Origin: Hahella ganghwensis DSM 17046
GTDB lineage: Bacteria; Pseudomonadota; Gammaproteobacteria; Pseudomonadales; Oleiphilaceae
Direction of reading: 5' to 3'
Assembly: GCF_000376785.1 (NCBI RefSeq)
Contig: NZ_AQXX01000081.1
Location: 1 to 41,016 of the forward strand
Length of the DNA: 41,016 bases
Each line of letters begins with the position of its first letter. Within the stretch, counting starts at the first letter, position 1. Shown one piece after another: positions 1 through 8,801 of this stretch. The notes beneath the pieces were generated by a model. It did not search any database, was not told the origin of the DNA, and saw only the letters and a program-made list of their open reading frames with translations. The position numbers and the translations under genes were made by a program.

Positions 1-24
1 AGGTCTTGCTGAAAATCCATAAAA

Positions 25-54
25 AATCCGATGATGTTTCCATCATTGGATTTT
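25..54. terminator. bidirectional intrinsic terminator after the symporter gene
   Basis: A 12-bp stem (positions 25-36 with 41-52, one G-T pair) closes on a four-base loop. Read on the minus strand it is followed at once by a run of six T, so it most likely ends the leftward symporter transcript. Read on the plus strand it is followed by a shorter T run. Confidence 0.7.
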
Positions 55-98
55 CTATTAAGCCCTGCGCTAACTCAAACACTTAAGTGAACAGCATT

Positions 99-118
99 GC
101 CCTTTTCAGGGGCTTTTT
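99..118 (+). terminator. weak plus-strand terminator-like hairpin
   Basis: A GCCC/GGGC stem (99-102 with 110-113) is followed by five T. The stem is short, so this is tentative. It would serve a rightward gene lying left of the window, or act as a backstop to the hairpin at 25-54. Confidence 0.3.
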
Positions 119-147
119 GCTTTTCAGCGTCAGATCACTATCAGGGG

Positions 148-1923
148 CTAGTGGCCGCCCACAGGAGCCGTCGCACCACGGGGAACCCGAATATCTTCAA
201 CCAGATGCTGAATATGCTCAGGAGGCTCAGCCGTCAGCTTCGAAACAACGGTGGAAATCACAAAGTTGAAAATCATACCCAGTGTACCGATTCCTTCAGG
301 AGAGATACCGAACCACCAGTTATCAGGCGTATTTCCAGCGGGATTGATGAATTTGAAGTACACGATATAGCTGAAGGTGAAGATCAGACCGGTCAACATA
401 CCGGCAATCGCCCCTTCTTTATTCATCCGCTTATAAAAGATCCCCATAATAATCGCAGGGAAGAAGCTCGCTGCCGCCAGACCAAAGGCGAATGCCACTA
501 CCTGTGCCACAAACCCGGGAGGATTAATACCAAAGTAACCCGCCACAGCAATCGCACAGGCCGCTGCGATCCGTGCTGCCAGCAACTCCTTTTTCTCCGA
601 TATATTCGGCATGAGATTGCTCTTCAACAGGTCATGGGATATCGACGTGGATATAACCAGCAGAAGACCTGCAGCAGTTGATAACGCTGCGGCCAGACCA
701 CCAGCGGCAATCAAGGCAATCACCCATCCAGGCAATTGTGCAATTTCCGGATTGGCCAATACCATGATGTCGCGGTCTACATACAGCTCATTGCTATTGT
801 CAGTTGGCGCATTCGTCAACACGCGCTGACCGTGGTCGCCCCGGGCATCTCCGTCGAAAGTCGGTTTGCCGGCAAAGGCTGCGCCTGCTGTATAGGTGAT
901 CTTACCGTCACCATTTTTGTCTTGCCACGCCAGCAGTCCCGCGTTCTCCCAATTCTGGAACCAGCTCGGCAACTGTTGATATTCACTCTCGGACACCGTC
1001 TCAATCAGGTTAACACGGGCGAATGAAGCAACCGCTGGAGCAGTGGTATACAAAATGGCGATAAAGAACAACGCCCAACCGGCAGACAGACGAGCATCAC
1101 TCACTTTCGGCACTGTAAAGAAGCGCACAATCACGTGAGGCAGACCCGCTGTTCCTACCATCAAGGCAACCGTAATGGCAAAAGTATCTATGGTCGATTT
1201 TGTCCCCGACGTATATTCATTAAAGCCAAGGTCCATCGATATCTGATTCAATTTGTCCAGAAGATAGACATCCGTTCCCTCCACAGTACTTCCGAAACCA
1301 ATTTGTGGGATTGGATTGCCAGTGACCAGCATAGAAATGAAGATAGCAGGAATCATATAGGCGATGATCATGACACAGTACTGGGCAACCTGTGTGTAGG
1401 TAATCCCCTTCATTCCACCAAGAACAGCGTAGATAAACACAATCCCCATACCAATGATAACGCCAGTATTAATAGGCACTTCCAGGTAGCGGGAAAATAC
1501 AATCCCTACACCGCGCATCTGACCGGCAACATAGGTAAACGAGATAAAAATAACGCAGACAACTGCCACCATACGGGCCGTCTGGGAATAATAGCGCTCG
1601 CCAACAAATTCAGGGACAGTGAACTTACCAAATTTGCGGAGATAGGGAGCCAGACACATGGCCAAGAGGACATATCCGCCGGTCCATCCCATCAGATAAA
1701 CTGCGCCGTCGCGTCCGATAAATGAAATAATGCCCGCCATCGAAATAAAGGAGGCAGCAGACATCCAGTCAGCACCGGTTGCCATACCGTTGGCAATGGG
1801 ATGAACCCCCTTGCTGGCAACATAGTATTCACTGGTAGAACCGGCGCGCGACCAGATCGCAATACCGATATAGAGGGCAAAAGTTGCCCCGACGAATAGA
1901 TAGACAAGGGTTTGGGTATCCAT
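148..1923 (-). CDS. sodium:solute symporter, VC_2705 type (acetate/monocarboxylate class)
   Basis: A 591-residue polytopic membrane protein of the sodium:solute symporter (SSS) family. The N-terminus and the glycine-rich run around residues 46-62 (NGMATGADWMSAASFISMAG) are typical of the ActP-like VC_2705 branch, which pairs with a small DUF4212 protein. I count about 13 membrane spans, with a hydrophilic loop near residues 310-395 holding a Ca-site-like DKNGDGK stretch. The start ATG lies 11 bp after the DUF4212 stop, so the two are co-transcribed. Divergent is a kinase that carries the same kind of transporter domain, which argues that this carrier and the kinase see the same class of substrate. 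Acetate is the best guess from the CrbS/MxtR literature; the substrate cannot be read from sequence. Confidence 0.92.
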   Translation of the reverse strand: MDTQTLVYLFVGATFALYIGIAIWSRAGSTSEYYVASKGVHPIANGMATGADWMSAASFISMAGIISFIGRDGAVYLMGWTGGYVLLAMCLAPYLRKFGKFTVPEFVGERYYSQTARMVAVVCVIFISFTYVAGQMRGVGIVFSRYLEVPINTGVIIGMGIVFIYAVLGGMKGITYTQVAQYCVMIIAYMIPAIFISMLVTGNPIPQIGFGSTVEGTDVYLLDKLNQISMDLGFNEYTSGTKSTIDTFAITVALMVGTAGLPHVIVRFFTVPKVSDARLSAGWALFFIAILYTTAPAVASFARVNLIETVSESEYQQLPSWFQNWENAGLLAWQDKNGDGKITYTAGAAFAGKPTFDGDARGDHGQRVLTNAPTDNSNELYVDRDIMVLANPEIAQLPGWVIALIAAGGLAAALSTAAGLLLVISTSISHDLLKSNLMPNISEKKELLAARIAAACAIAVAGYFGINPPGFVAQVVAFAFGLAAASFFPAIIMGIFYKRMNKEGAIAGMLTGLIFTFSYIVYFKFINPAGNTPDNWWFGISPEGIGTLGMIFNFVISTVVSKLTAEPPEHIQHLVEDIRVPRGATAPVGGH

Positions 1924-1934
1924 TGGAGGCTCCT

Positions 1935-2198
1935 TCAGTCTTCGTGAACATCATGTTTACGATCCAGCACAGACATCCGCCAGACGTATACAAATATCAG
2001 AACCACAAAGGTATAAATTGACCCCTGCTGGGCGAACCAGAAACCAAGGGGAAATCCTCCCACCCTGATTTGATCCAGCTGATCAACGAAGAGAATGCCC
2101 GCCCCGTAAGAAACGGCAAACCAGATGACAAGTAAAGTTATAAGCAGTTTTAGATTGTCGCGCCAATAGGCAGCTTTTGGGGATGGATTACTAGCCAT
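1935..2198 (-). CDS. DUF4212 small subunit of the sodium:solute symporter
   Basis: An 87-residue protein with two membrane spans (about 18-38 and 55-75). It opens with the family-typical AAYWRDNLKLL stretch and has the GFPLGFWFAQQGSIY segment before the second span. DUF4212 proteins are coded just upstream of VC_2705-type symporters and are thought to be accessory subunits. It is the first gene of the leftward pair. The ATG at 2198 has a good purine-rich site (GGAGGAGTCGTA read on the minus strand) just upstream. Confidence 0.9.
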   Translation of the reverse strand: MASNPSPKAAYWRDNLKLLITLLVIWFAVSYGAGILFVDQLDQIRVGGFPLGFWFAQQGSIYTFVVLIFVYVWRMSVLDRKHDVHED

Positions 2199-2443
2199 TA
2201 CGACTCCTCCAGATTTGTTATTTTTGTATGCCTATTCACAATAGCACCGTCTTTAAAATGGCAAATCTAGACCTTGGTATAAGGAATAATACCTATATAA
2301 TTCAAGAGGATAGAAAAAGTGAGTTGTATTTTTTTACATTTCAGACGTGACAATTAGACTTAAGTCTATCCGCTCCTCTCGCTTTTTATAAAAGATCATG
2401 GGAGGCTATATCCGGTCGTCACATTGGAAGATTCAAGCGCTAC
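2199..2443. promoter_or_regulatory. divergent control region, symporter vs CrbS-like kinase, with 14-bp palindrome
   Basis: 245 bp between the two divergent transcripts, AT-rich. It holds a perfect 14-bp palindrome, TAGACTTAAGTCTA, at 2355-2368, about 75 bp before the kinase start. Such symmetry fits a dimeric regulator, for example the LuxR-type response regulator at 7903-8562, but no binding consensus is known to me. No clear sigma54 or sigma70 pair was identified with confidence. Confidence 0.45.
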
Positions 2444-5400
2444 ATGATTAATGGCTTTTTACTGTTTATTGTCTCCATAGCCTATATCGCCATACTGTTT
2501 GGTATTGCCTATTTCGGAGACCAGAATACCCGGGTATACGCTCAGGAGACCCGACGCCGTGCCATCTACAGCCTGTCGTTAGGCGTCTACTGCACGTCCT
2601 GGACATTTTACGGTGCCGTGGGGAGTTCCGCCCAGGATGGATTGGGGTTCATGCCGATTTATCTCGGCCCCATCATTGTGCTGATTTTCGGCGCGCCCTT
2701 GATCGCCCGGATCATTCGAATCAGTAAACGACACAACACTACCTCGATCGCCGATTTTATTGCTTCCCGCTACGGCAAGTCCCAGACCCTGGCAGTCATC
2801 GTGACACTGATCGCATTGGTCGGCATCGTGCCTTACATCGCCTTACAGCTAAAAGCCGTCTCCATGGGGTTCAATGTCCTCACAGAAGGCGGTCAGGTCA
2901 GGAGCATTGCCCAGACGCCCTATATCCAGGACTCTGCACTTTACGTCGCGGGGATCATGGGGTTGTTCACCATACTTTTCGGTACCCGCCATATCGATGC
3001 TACGGAACACCATCGTGGTCTGATTCAGGCAGTAGCATTTGAATCGATCGTCAAACTGGTGGCATTTGTCGCTGTTGGTCTGCTGGTCTCTTTAATTCTG
3101 TTCGACGGCTGGGGAGATATTACCGCCCAATTACGTGCAACCAATCAGGCTGCGGTATTCAGTTTTGATGCGATTACACCCAGCTCATTCATTGTCCAGA
3201 CCCTGCTGGCCGGTATTGCCATCGTCTGTCTGCCCAGGCAGTTTCACGTCACCGTCGTGGAAAACTATGAACCTCGAGACATCTATACTGCCCGCTGGGC
3301 ATTGCCGGTTTATTTACTGGCACTGACCATCTTCGTCATCCCCATTGCTGCCGCCGGCATATTGATTTACCCCAACGGCACCATTGATTCCGATATTTTT
3401 GTTCTCAGTATTCCCATGGTGGCGGACTACGAATGGCTGGCCATGCTTGCCTTTATCGGCGGCGGCTCTGCAGCCACCAGTATGGTGATCGTGTCCACCG
3501 TCACCTTGAGCACCATGGTCTGCAACGAGATTATCGTGCCTCTTTTACTACGCATACAGGCCCTGGACCTCTCGCGTAAAAAGAATGTCCAGTTCTGGCT
3601 ACTGACGATCCGCCGGGTCACGATACTCGTCAACCTGCTCGCCGCCTATGGTTATTACCGACTCATGGGTGATTCTTTCTCACTCGCGTCTATCGGCCTG
3701 CTTTCATTTGTCGCCGTCGCCCAGTTCGCCCCGGTTCTGATCGGCGGTGTGCTCTGGCGTTATGGGAATCGCCAAGGCGCGATTGCCGGTCTGCTCAGCG
3801 GTTTTGCCATCTGGATCTATACACTCTTGGTGCCGACTATTCTGCACGCCACCAACGCAGATTCCACTTTGATTACTGAAGGTCTGCTGGGAATAGACTG
3901 GCTGCGCCCCACGGCATTGTTTGGCCTTGAAGGTTTTGACCTGATTACACACGGCACTATCTGGAGCCTGGCCTTCAACATTGTGCTCTATTTTGTTGTC
4001 TCTGCCATTACCACGCAGAGGGTCATTGAGCGAATTCAGGTCGCCTCCTTCCTGGATAGCGCTCAAAGCGCCGAAGCCAGCACCACCACCTGGGTCAGCG
4101 AAGCCACGATTGAAGATATCAGCGCCCTGTCGGAACGCTTCCTTGGCGCCGAGAGAACTCAGGAAACGCTAAAAGAATACTCGCGCCGCAACCGAGTCAG
4201 GCTGTTGCCGAATCGACCCGCCTCAGTTGATCTCATCAAACATATCGAAAAACAACTGGCCAGTGCCATTGGCTCATCAACAGCCCGCGTCGTTCTCAAT
4301 TCCGCCCTCAAGGGGCAGGACATGCAGATCGAAGATGTGGTCAGCATTGTTGACGAGGCCTCTCAGGTCATCAAGTTCAACCGGGAGCTGCTGCAATCAG
4401 CCATCGAGAACATGAACCTGGGAGTTGCCGTGGTGGACGACGCCCTCAATCTGGTGGCCTGGAACAGCCGCTATGTGGAGCTGTTCAATTACCCACAGGG
4501 CTTTACCCGGGTCGGACGTCCAATAGCTGATCTGATGCGCTATAACCTGTTAATGGCACATGTCCCGGCCAGACGCGCACAGAAAATCATCTCACGGCGC
4601 CTGGAAATGATGAAGTCCGGTGAAGCGCACGAATATGAGCGCACCCGCCCTGATGGAACTGTCTTGCTGATACAGGGTAGCCCAATGCCCGGCGGCGGCT
4701 TCGTGACCACCTTCTCAGACATTTCTGCAATGCGCCGTACCGAACTGGCATTGAAAGAAACCAACACCTATCTGGAACAACGGGTCAGAGAACGGACAGA
4801 GGAACTCTCCAAACTCAACAAACAGCTGGTAAAAGCCAAGTCCACGGCAGAAAACGCCAACTTGAGTAAGACCCGCTTTCTTGCCTCTGCAAGCCATGAC
4901 CTACTGCAACCCCTGAATGCCGCCCGTCTGTTTACTTCAGCTCTGGCGAACAAAGTGAAAAACGAAAAGGCATACAATGAGCTGGTTTCCCATATCGACC
5001 ACTCCCTCAATGCAGCCGAAGAAATTCTGAGCACCCTGCTCGACATCAGTAAACTGGATGCCGGCGCTCTGGAACCCCATTACTCGGTATTCAATATCAA
5101 TGAATTGCTTGGTCATCTGAATACCGAGTTCACAGTAATCGCAGCCGAAAAAGGTCTCGGATTACGGACAGTACCCTGTAATATTTTCGTCAACTCGGAC
5201 CATCAGTTACTCCGAAGAGTTATCCAGAACTTCCTGACCAATGCGATTCGCTATACCCGCAGCGGCAGAATCCTGCTCGGTTGCCGCCGCCGAGGTTCGA
5301 ACATCAGAATCGAGATCTGGGATACCGGCCCCGGTATTCCGGAAGATCATCTGACCTCGATCTTTGAAGAGTTCAAACGTCTAAACCAGAGTACCGAAAA

Positions 5401-5962
5401 GAACGGTCTGGGGTTGGGTCTCGCTATCGTCGACAGAATTTGCCGAATACTGAATTACCAGGTGGAAGTCAAATCCACCCTGGATAAAGGCAGCATGTTT
5501 TCGGTGACCGTACCGATAGTCAGCAAACCGGTGGAACCGGAGGTTGCTCCCCAGAAGGTCGCCAGAAGCCTCGGCAGCTTGCAGGGTGCCGTGGTGTTCT
5601 GCATCGATAATGAACCGGTGATCCTGGAAGGTATGCGCGCGTTGCTGGGAGGATGGGGCTGCACCGTATTTACCGCGTCAAACCCGAACGAGGCAATGAC
5701 CACCTGCATGGCCAATCCCCCAGAAATTATTCTCGCCGACTACCAGTTGGATAACGACGACAATGGCCTGGACACCATGGACATGCTACGCCGCAGCCTG
5801 GCCAGAAATCTTCCAGGCATTCTGATCACGGCCGTCAATAATGATGAAGTCAAAATGGAAGTCAGACAACGTGGCTATCAGATACTCCACAAGCCGGTGA
5901 AGCCTGCGGCTTTGAGAGCCATGATCAATAAGGAGTTGAGTAAAAACCGAGAGGAAACTTGA
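2444..5962 (+). CDS. crbS: transporter-fused hybrid sensor histidine kinase (CrbS/MxtR type)
   Basis: A 1172-residue fusion. Residues 1 to about 530 form a complete SSS-type transporter domain with many membrane spans. A PAS segment follows near 640-755 (the NLGVAVVDDALNLVAWNSRY stretch), then a coiled coil near 765-805 and a HisKA domain with the H-box ASHDLLQPLNAA (His818). The HATPase has its N box (NFLTNAIRY), DTGPGIP and GLGLGLAIV. A C-terminal receiver carries Asp1099 in LADYQLDND. This architecture is that of Vibrio CrbS and Pseudomonas MxtR, which control acetate use through an unlinked or nearby LuxR-type regulator (CrbR/ErdR). Such a regulator is present at 7903-8562. It is divergent from the symporter operon. 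Substrate and partner are inferred from family and context. Confidence 0.9.
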   Translation: MINGFLLFIVSIAYIAILFGIAYFGDQNTRVYAQETRRRAIYSLSLGVYCTSWTFYGAVGSSAQDGLGFMPIYLGPIIVLIFGAPLIARIIRISKRHNTTSIADFIASRYGKSQTLAVIVTLIALVGIVPYIALQLKAVSMGFNVLTEGGQVRSIAQTPYIQDSALYVAGIMGLFTILFGTRHIDATEHHRGLIQAVAFESIVKLVAFVAVGLLVSLILFDGWGDITAQLRATNQAAVFSFDAITPSSFIVQTLLAGIAIVCLPRQFHVTVVENYEPRDIYTARWALPVYLLALTIFVIPIAAAGILIYPNGTIDSDIFVLSIPMVADYEWLAMLAFIGGGSAATSMVIVSTVTLSTMVCNEIIVPLLLRIQALDLSRKKNVQFWLLTIRRVTILVNLLAAYGYYRLMGDSFSLASIGLLSFVAVAQFAPVLIGGVLWRYGNRQGAIAGLLSGFAIWIYTLLVPTILHATNADSTLITEGLLGIDWLRPTALFGLEGFDLITHGTIWSLAFNIVLYFVVSAITTQRVIERIQVASFLDSAQSAEASTTTWVSEATIEDISALSERFLGAERTQETLKEYSRRNRVRLLPNRPASVDLIKHIEKQLASAIGSSTARVVLNSALKGQDMQIEDVVSIVDEASQVIKFNRELLQSAIENMNLGVAVVDDALNLVAWNSRYVELFNYPQGFTRVGRPIADLMRYNLLMAHVPARRAQKIISRRLEMMKSGEAHEYERTRPDGTVLLIQGSPMPGGGFVTTFSDISAMRRTELALKETNTYLEQRVRERTEELSKLNKQLVKAKSTAENANLSKTRFLASASHDLLQPLNAARLFTSALANKVKNEKAYNELVSHIDHSLNAAEEILSTLLDISKLDAGALEPHYSVFNINELLGHLNTEFTVIAAEKGLGLRTVPCNIFVNSDHQLLRRVIQNFLTNAIRYTRSGRILLGCRRRGSNIRIEIWDTGPGIPEDHLTSIFEEFKRLNQSTEKNGLGLGLAIVDRICRILNYQVEVKSTLDKGSMFSVTVPIVSKPVEPEVAPQKVARSLGSLQGAVVFCIDNEPVILEGMRALLGGWGCTVFTASNPNEAMTTCMANPPEIILADYQLDNDDNGLDTMDMLRRSLARNLPGILITAVNNDEVKMEVRQRGYQILHKPVKPAALRAMINKELSKNREET

Positions 5963-6220
5963 TTGGGAGTGTGGGTAAAATCCATCAGATAAAGATCGGC
6001 GCACTCGAAAGTTCCGCGCGGGAGTCGATAACCACTATGACATGATGGTCATCGCTATAGTGCTTGAGTTTATACTAAGCAACAGGCCCAGGTGTTTCCA
6101 TCACAGTAAGAACTGGAGGATTCGGAGGTTATTCTAGAGCATCAACGTCTTTAACACGGGCACTTGGTAAGAGCCCTCTCATGATTTAGCTGGTAATCTG
6201 TTTCAAAAATAACACTCAAG

Positions 6221-6460
6221 TTAAGAAACATTAGGCCTCCCAGCCAAGACGCGCTTAACAAGGGCATGCTGCTCTTTCCATTCCTGGGAAGCCTTGAAAA
6301 CGATACCCTCAATACTTTTAATCTCCTCGGGAGCCCAATCGGAAAGCTCAAGTGACTCTTCGCATTCATGCAATTTTCGAAGATATGCCAGCAAACGCTC
6401 TGTTGTCAGCCCTTCAAGATCGTCCAAAGAAAGTGGTTTGATGCCTCTAGCTTTCATCAT
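6221..6460 (-). CDS. small protein of unknown function
   Basis: About 79 residues, soluble, charged and helix-rich (LDDLEGLTTERLLAYLRKLHE). The frame opens with TTG at 6466, but the ATG at 6460 is more natural and gives MMKARGIKPL. No good ribosome site precedes it. The residue make-up is protein-like rather than random, and the sequence reads like other short conserved proteins of unknown role. It could be a gene cassette or a leftover of an antitoxin-like gene; neither is shown. Confidence 0.55.
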   Translation of the reverse strand: MMKARGIKPLSLDDLEGLTTERLLAYLRKLHECEESLELSDWAPEEIKSIEGIVFKASQEWKEQHALVKRVLAGRPNVS

Positions 6461-6540
6461 ATTCAAAACTTATAACGCCAAACTGTTGAGTTTTACGGTG
6501 TAGCTGGGTCGAAAAGCTTCTACCGGTTTCTTGTTCTACA

Positions 6541-6804
6541 TTAGTTTGCCAATAAAAGCTTTCTGTGAACTTCATGAATTTCATTGTAACTTGGAATGCG
6601 TGCAGGTTTATTCAAATACATATAGGCTGCTCTCATATGTGCCGCGCACCTTCTAGGCTCTAAGCTGCCAATACCAGTACCAAGCCCGGGACAAATCAGT
6701 GACTTTATTTTCTTATTCGGATTGTTGAAATTGTGAATTTTGACTTCGTTTAGAACAGCTCTAAAAGCGTAATAGGCACTTTCTATTTTCCATAAGTAAA
6801 GACT
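6541..6804 (-). pseudogene. C-terminal remnant of a macro-domain (ADP-ribose-binding) protein
   Basis: Read leftward, 87 open codons ending in TAA at 6541 give a peptide with AYYAFRAVLNEV, then LICPGLGTGIGSLEPRRCAA, HMRAAYMYL. The PGLGTGIG...CA..MRAAY signature is the phosphate-binding loop and last helix of the Appr-1''-p processing (macro) family found in phages and many bacteria. The N-terminal two thirds of the domain are missing. The frame is closed upstream by the TAG at 6805-6807, which is the stop of the neighbouring unrelated ORF. No start codon lies before the conserved part. This is therefore a truncated relic, not a working gene. Confidence 0.75.
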
Positions 6805-7152
6805 CTATAAATAAGAGCACTCTACTGGGCTTAATTTTTCTATCACTTCAAATCGCTTTCCGTCAGGTTCAATAATGCCGAACGAACTCCAGTTGAATCG
6901 ATAAGGCCTACCTCGAAGGCATAACGGTTCCTTTGTTATGACAACACTTTCGATTAATTGCTCGATATCCAGCGTATCTGAGATTGGAATAATCGTCTCG
7001 CCATTAAGGTCTTTACCTTTGCTTTTTTCGATGGTCAGATGATTGCAGCTTTCACAAGCAAGCATCTCGTATCGGGCGCTGACGACTGTTTCTTCAAGTT
7101 GAAGTTTAGATACAGCAAACAACCCAACAACGGCTAGCGTGGCTATTCCCAA
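6805..7152 (-). CDS. small membrane-anchored protein of unknown function
   Basis: 115 residues counted from a TTG at 7152. The first 17 residues (IATLAVVGLFAVSKL) are a single membrane span or signal anchor; the rest is soluble, with a CESC pair near residue 28. The open frame continues upstream for a few hydrophobic codons to a stop without an ATG, so the true start may be lost or unusual, and no ribosome site is visible. It ends in TAG directly before the macro-domain relic, in the same frame. I do not recognise the family. Confidence 0.4.
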   Translation of the reverse strand: MGIATLAVVGLFAVSKLQLEETVVSARYEMLACESCNHLTIEKSKGKDLNGETIIPISDTLDIEQLIESVVITKEPLCLRGRPYRFNWSSFGIIEPDGKRFEVIEKLSPVECSYL

Positions 7153-7330
7153 AACAATGATTTTGATTTTAATTATTTGATAAGCCCTTGAATTGCATCA
7201 TGAGAGTAGAATTCCTCGTCCCGCCAGGAACCCCATCCTTCCTGTATAGCAGGATGGTCATCAGAAAAGATACCATCACTGATCTTCAAACGTTGTTAGC
7301 AATACTTTTACCTGAGACGAAGACCAAACG

Positions 7331-7669
7331 TCAGTTGGAAAAGCCTGTTCTGTGTTGGTCCAAATCACAATAATACTTGTATGCGGGACCAGCTGTATCT
7401 GATTGCCAACCTTCCTGTATTGCCTTGTTGATACAAGACTCGATAAGTTTTGGCGTTACTGAATTCGGGTAGCTGGAGATAGCAACATCCGGGCGCTGCC
7501 ATTTGAACTCAATGGACAAAGTAGAACCCTGTTTTCCATAAAGTTCTACCGCTGCCAACATCTTTCCGCCCTGACATGCTTGTGTATATGTCGGCCTGTC
7601 ACGAACAATCCAGCGGTAGCACTTGCCATTTACTAAGACTTTTCTAGCTCTTTTTATGGGCAAGCTCAT
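7331..7669 (-). CDS. conserved small protein of unknown function
   Basis: 112 residues, soluble. It begins with a basic stretch and VLVNGKCYRWIVRDRPTY, then a beta-rich middle and VTPKLIESCINKAIQEGW. This layout (VNGxxYRWxVRxRPTY ... VTPxxVxxxIxxAxxxGW) matches short proteins of unknown role that I have seen in scattered bacteria, often in variable regions. No function should be read from that. The ATG at 7669 has a GAGAGAGC purine stretch just before it. Confidence 0.6.
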   Translation of the reverse strand: MSLPIKRARKVLVNGKCYRWIVRDRPTYTQACQGGKMLAAVELYGKQGSTLSIEFKWQRPDVAISSYPNSVTPKLIESCINKAIQEGWQSDTAGPAYKYYCDLDQHRTGFSN

Positions 7670-7902
7670 GCTCTCTCATTTTCACAATACGCTAAATACT
7701 AAAAGGGAACGCAATTGAGGGGCGATTAGGACCATCAGATGCAACGATAAATTTAAAGGAGGGCCCACAGTGTGAAGCAGCAGGTAATGCTTTAATTAGC
7801 TATCGCAAAGTCAGCGCCCAAGCACTTGGCCGACTGGAACAGGCACTTCATCTATGAATCAATGCCCGTTCATTCTGCGATTCAGCAGTCAATCATGCTG
7901 GA

Positions 7903-8562
7903 TCAGCTCTGCGACGCCTGCTCGACTTCCATTTGCTGTACCGCGATCACAGCCTGGGTTCGGTTACGTACACCCAGTTTGCGGAACAATGCAGTGATAT
8001 GCGCTTTGACAGTGGCTTCGGAGACATCCAATTCGTAGGCGATCTGTTTGTTCAGCAGCCCTTCCGTCAACATTCCCAGTACTCTGAACTGTTGAGGCGT
8101 TAAGGTCGCCAGCCGTTCGGAGAAGTCGGTGTCCTCGACTCTGATAGAATCAATCTTGGCAGCGACTTCCGCCGGTAACCAGACTTCACCGGTGAGAACC
8201 TGCTGAATGGCTTTGGATATCTCATCCAAGGCTGAGGACTTGGGAATAAAACCAGAAGCACCATAATCAATGGCACGGCGAATAACCTGCAGGTCTTCAC
8301 TTCCACTGACAATCACGACAGGTAAACCCGGGTATTGCCCACGCATGAAGACCAGACCTGAAAATCCATGCGCGCCCGGCATATTTAAATCCAGCAGGAC
8401 AAGATCAGCATCCGGGTTGGCTTCCACCGCGTTTTGCAACCCGGCAATACTATCCACTTCAATGACTTCGACTGACTTAACGGCTTGAGTCACCGCCTGT
8501 TTTAGGGCGGCTCTGAAAAGGGGGTGATCATCTGCGATGATGATCTGTTGTGACATTAGCAT
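7903..8562 (-). CDS. crbR: LuxR-type response regulator (CrbR/ErdR-like)
   Basis: 219 residues. Residues 5-125 are a receiver with the acidic pair in ADDHP, phospho-acceptor Asp58 (LVLLDLNMPG) and a conserved Lys in IPKSS. Residues 150-215 are a LuxR helix-turn-helix (LTPQQFRVLGMLTEGLLNKQIA ... VSEATVKAHI). This is the regulator class that partners CrbS/MxtR kinases and switches on acetyl-CoA synthetase and acetate uptake genes. Here it lies 1.9 kb from the kinase, separated by unrelated small ORFs. The start at 8562 has a GTGAGG site 5 bases upstream; the second ATG two codons later is also possible. The family assignment is firm; the pairing is inferred. Confidence 0.88.
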   Translation of the reverse strand: MLMSQQIIIADDHPLFRAALKQAVTQAVKSVEVIEVDSIAGLQNAVEANPDADLVLLDLNMPGAHGFSGLVFMRGQYPGLPVVIVSGSEDLQVIRRAIDYGASGFIPKSSALDEISKAIQQVLTGEVWLPAEVAAKIDSIRVEDTDFSERLATLTPQQFRVLGMLTEGLLNKQIAYELDVSEATVKAHITALFRKLGVRNRTQAVIAVQQMEVEQASQS

Positions 8563-8801
8563 GAGCCCTCACTTATCCTGCTCATCAAGTTCGATTCGAT
8601 TATATGACCCTGGTGGCCCGTGCAGAAAAACGCCTTGCCAGAGAAAAAATGGTTTTGAAGAAAGCGACTGAGTTTTCCGCACATCCCACTAGGCTAACAT
8701 ATATTAGCCCCACCGGGACTTTGCACTTTCCGCTATATCTGGCATTTTAGCGCGCGTTCTGCCTTTTTACCTACTTTTTAACTGAAATCTCAGTTAAGCA
8801 C

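Larger units (their letters stand above)
5963..7902. other. AT-richer accessory patch between kinase and response regulator
   Basis: About 1.9 kb of lower-GC sequence holding three small leftward ORFs with weak starts and one decayed macro-domain gene. Nothing in it looks related to the two-component genes on either side. Noncoding parts (5963-6220, 7153-7330, 7670-7902) show no gene, RNA or strong terminator that I can support. The patch looks like a site of repeated insertion and decay. Confidence 0.6.

Noticed and set aside
5963-7902. A small chromosomal integron cassette array
   Set aside because: Small same-strand ORFs and a GGCGTTATAAG end before the 6221-6460 gene recall attC sites, but I found no paired outer core sites or long imperfect stem, and no integrase.
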